A program made the position numbers and the translations under genes. The notes beneath the pieces are model-generated. The model was given only the letters and a program-made list of their open reading frames with translations, was not told the origin of the DNA and did not search any database. DNA of 42,552 bases, taken from contig CACAAB010000011.1 in NCBI GenBank assembly GCA_902530325.1, forward strand, positions 1-42,552, read 5' to 3'. Position 1 is the first letter of the stretch. Each line of letters starts with the position of its first letter. This document shows positions 41,036 through 42,552 of this stretch, in pieces. This DNA comes from an uncultured SAR116 cluster alpha proteobacterium (GTDB lineage: Bacteria; Pseudomonadota; Alphaproteobacteria; Puniceispirillales; Marisalimonadaceae).

Positions 41036-42100
41036 TTAAGGTCTAATTTCAAAAACAGAATTTAGAGGATGATCAGTTTCTATTCTTTTTACTGTTTTGA
41101 AACCAACTAAATCACAATATTCTTTAACTTTTGATTCTGGTAAGCCAACAGTTCCAAGACCAGCCCCATTGTTTGCCAGTGAAGTAGTCATACAAAAATG
41201 TAAGCTCATAGCATACATAAAAGGAACCATTGGACCTTCATTATCAGCGGGATCATCTTCGCACTTAATGTCCATGAGAACAAATATACCGTCATCTTTA
41301 ACAGCTTTTCTTATTGTTTTCATCCCCTCTAATGGATCAATCATATCGTGAATAAGATCAAAACAAGCAACAAAATCAAATTTTTCTGTTAATGGATTAG
41401 ATACATCCCACTGCTTGAATTTTAAGTTGTCCTTAATTCCTGCTTCTAAAGCAATTTTTTGAGCTTTCTTAATATTAGGTTCAAATAAATCAAAACCAAA
41501 AAACTGACTTTTCGGAAATTTCTTTGCCATCTCTACTGTGGATCTTCCTGATCCACAACCAAAGTCAGCAAATGTTACTGAACCTGTTTCTAATCTTGAT
41601 TTCAGCTCTGGCATTTTATCAACCCAATCTGTTACTAAAAAATGCCTATATCTAGTACATCCTGTTTGATCAATACCGTTCCAAAAACCTTGGTCAATTT
41701 TATCATAATTTATGCCACCCCCGTTTTTAAAAGAATTTAAAAGTTCGTGATAAGGTAATAATGAGCTATTTAATATTTCAATAAGACCTTTTTGTGAAAA
41801 TTTTCCACCTTCTTCAACCAGCACGGGAACAAATTCTTTATTTAATGATATCTTTCTACTTACTTTGTCAAAATCAAGGTAGCCTAGTGAAAACATACCT
41901 AAACTCCATTCCCTAAGATATCTTTCATCAAGTTTCATTCGTTCTGCTAATTCTTGACTTGTTGCCGGTCCTTGTTTAGCTAGATTATCAAAAATTCCTA
42001 AATTAACACCAATAGCACAAAGACGAATTCCCACAGCACCTCTAGCATCGCCAACTATTTTTTTTATTAAGTCTTTTTGAATTAAATTTTGGTCATCCAT
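41036..42100 (-). CDS. class I SAM-dependent methyltransferase with winged-helix N-terminus
   Basis: A 354-residue protein. The N-terminal part (about 20-90: AIGVNLGIFDNLAK..., ELAERMKLDERYLREWSLGM) is the winged-helix dimerisation domain seen in small-molecule methyltransferases. VTFADFGCGSGRSTVEMA (about 177-194) is SAM motif I, and FDLIHDMIDP is motif III. It methylates an unknown small molecule. GGAG lies 9 nt before the ATG. Confidence 0.85.
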   Translation of the reverse strand: MDDQNLIQKDLIKKIVGDARGAVGIRLCAIGVNLGIFDNLAKQGPATSQELAERMKLDERYLREWSLGMFSLGYLDFDKVSRKISLNKEFVPVLVEEGGKFSQKGLIEILNSSLLPYHELLNSFKNGGGINYDKIDQGFWNGIDQTGCTRYRHFLVTDWVDKMPELKSRLETGSVTFADFGCGSGRSTVEMAKKFPKSQFFGFDLFEPNIKKAQKIALEAGIKDNLKFKQWDVSNPLTEKFDFVACFDLIHDMIDPLEGMKTIRKAVKDDGIFVLMDIKCEDDPADNEGPMVPFMYAMSLHFCMTTSLANNGAGLGTVGLPESKVKEYCDLVGFKTVKRIETDHPLNSVFEIRP

Positions 42101-42259
42101 TATAATATTCTCCTCAATTTAAAATTATATAAGTAAAAAAAAAAATGTAAAATCTTACAATTGGTATGTTTTTTGAAATACATATAGTTATTTTAATAAT
42201 TTGTATTTTAAAATTATTTAATTAGTATTTTAGGGTGATTTTAATATTAGGGAAAGCCA

Positions 42260-42552
42260 ATGAGAGATTGGGATACAAGAATAAATACTTTAAAATCTGA
42301 TATTCAAGCTGCTCGTGAAAAATACGTTATTCCTTTCATGAAAGCTCAGCCTAAATCTCCTCCACCACAAAAAGAATTGTCTCAAACTCCTTCTGTAAAT
42401 GCAGAAGAAAATAAAGTTGAAACTAAAGTTGAAGCTACAACTGAAAAACTATATGAGAATAAGGACCCAACATCTTCATTAGATTTAATAGAAAAGACCA
42501 ATGAAGCTAAGAATGAAACTAACTTGGGCTTAACAGAAGAGATAACAAACAA
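42260..42552 (+). CDS. Glu/Lys-rich hypothetical protein (partial, 3' end cut)
   Basis: A frame from the ATG at 42260 stays open to the window end (97 codons). AGGGAAAG lies upstream. It starts MRDWDTRINTLKSDIQAAREKY and then becomes Glu, Lys, Thr and Pro rich, as in flexible or coiled-coil linkers. No family is recognised; the rest lies outside the window. Confidence 0.5.
   Translation, partial: MRDWDTRINTLKSDIQAAREKYVIPFMKAQPKSPPPQKELSQTPSVNAEENKVETKVEATTEKLYENKDPTSSLDLIEKTNEAKNETNLGLTEEITN

Noticed and set aside
1-42552. CRISPR arrays, insertion sequences, rRNA genes
   Set aside because: No regularly spaced direct repeats, transposase genes or rRNA-like sequence were seen.

Overview
The window is AT-rich, gene-dense bacterial DNA. 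It has short spacers, many overlapping starts and stops (TAATG, ATGA), standard-code genes and several TTG/GTG starts. The gene mix suggests a free-living, low-GC marine alphaproteobacterium: DMT exporters, a polar amino-acid ABC transporter, a heterotrimeric opine/hydroxyproline-type dehydrogenase, RraA and PhyH enzymes, and a PQQ-type sugar dehydrogenase. This assignment is an inference from gene content; the window contains no rRNA or complete tRNA.

Region 1 (1 to about 7.9 kb) is accessory DNA. It opens with a four-gene operon: a vWA-like protein cut by the window edge, a MotA/TolQ-like proton-channel protein with a long coiled-coil tail, a single-pass coiled-coil partner with an unfamiliar C-terminal domain, and a small membrane protein. 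The layout recalls stator-type defence systems such as Zorya but lacks their recognisable partners, and it is my best candidate for an undescribed system. After it come an exported unknown protein, a minus-strand zinc-ribbon ORF with a stop at codon 4, two large hairpins, a chain of tiny phage-like genes including a DUF5710 protein, small membrane proteins, a YHYH protein fused to a possible nuclease-like domain, and an extensin-C/M15-like protein. The region ends at a 15-nt GC-rich block resembling a tRNA-Ser 3' end ending in CCA, a plausible attachment-site remnant.

Region 2 (about 8 to 18.4 kb) is ordinary chromosome. It holds an EamA exporter, an epoxide hydrolase, a Gfo/Idh/MocA oxidoreductase divergent from a CMD-family protein and a Rid-family protein, an alpha/beta hydrolase, a periplasmic rhodanese, a VOC protein and several small unknowns.

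Region 3 (about 18.5 to 30.3 kb) is a divergent catabolic cluster. The minus strand encodes a three-subunit FAD/[2Fe-2S] amine dehydrogenase and a DapA-like lyase. The plus strand encodes a binding protein, two permeases, an ATPase, a DUF6282 hydrolase, an atypical M20 hydrolase, an aldehyde dehydrogenase and a carbamoylase/allantoate amidohydrolase-type M20 enzyme. Together they suggest uptake and breakdown of an amino-acid derivative (opine, hydroxyproline-like or N-carbamoyl/cyclic amide); the substrate cannot be fixed from sequence.

Region 4 (30.3 to 42.6 kb) holds a cupin, an enolase-superfamily dehydratase-like protein, PhyH oxygenases, uracil-DNA glycosylase, a second EamA exporter, an SMP-30-like protein, a secreted thermonuclease, RraA, glucokinase, a PQQ-type sugar dehydrogenase, a glutathione S-transferase, a methyltransferase, and the start of an E/K-rich protein cut by the window end.
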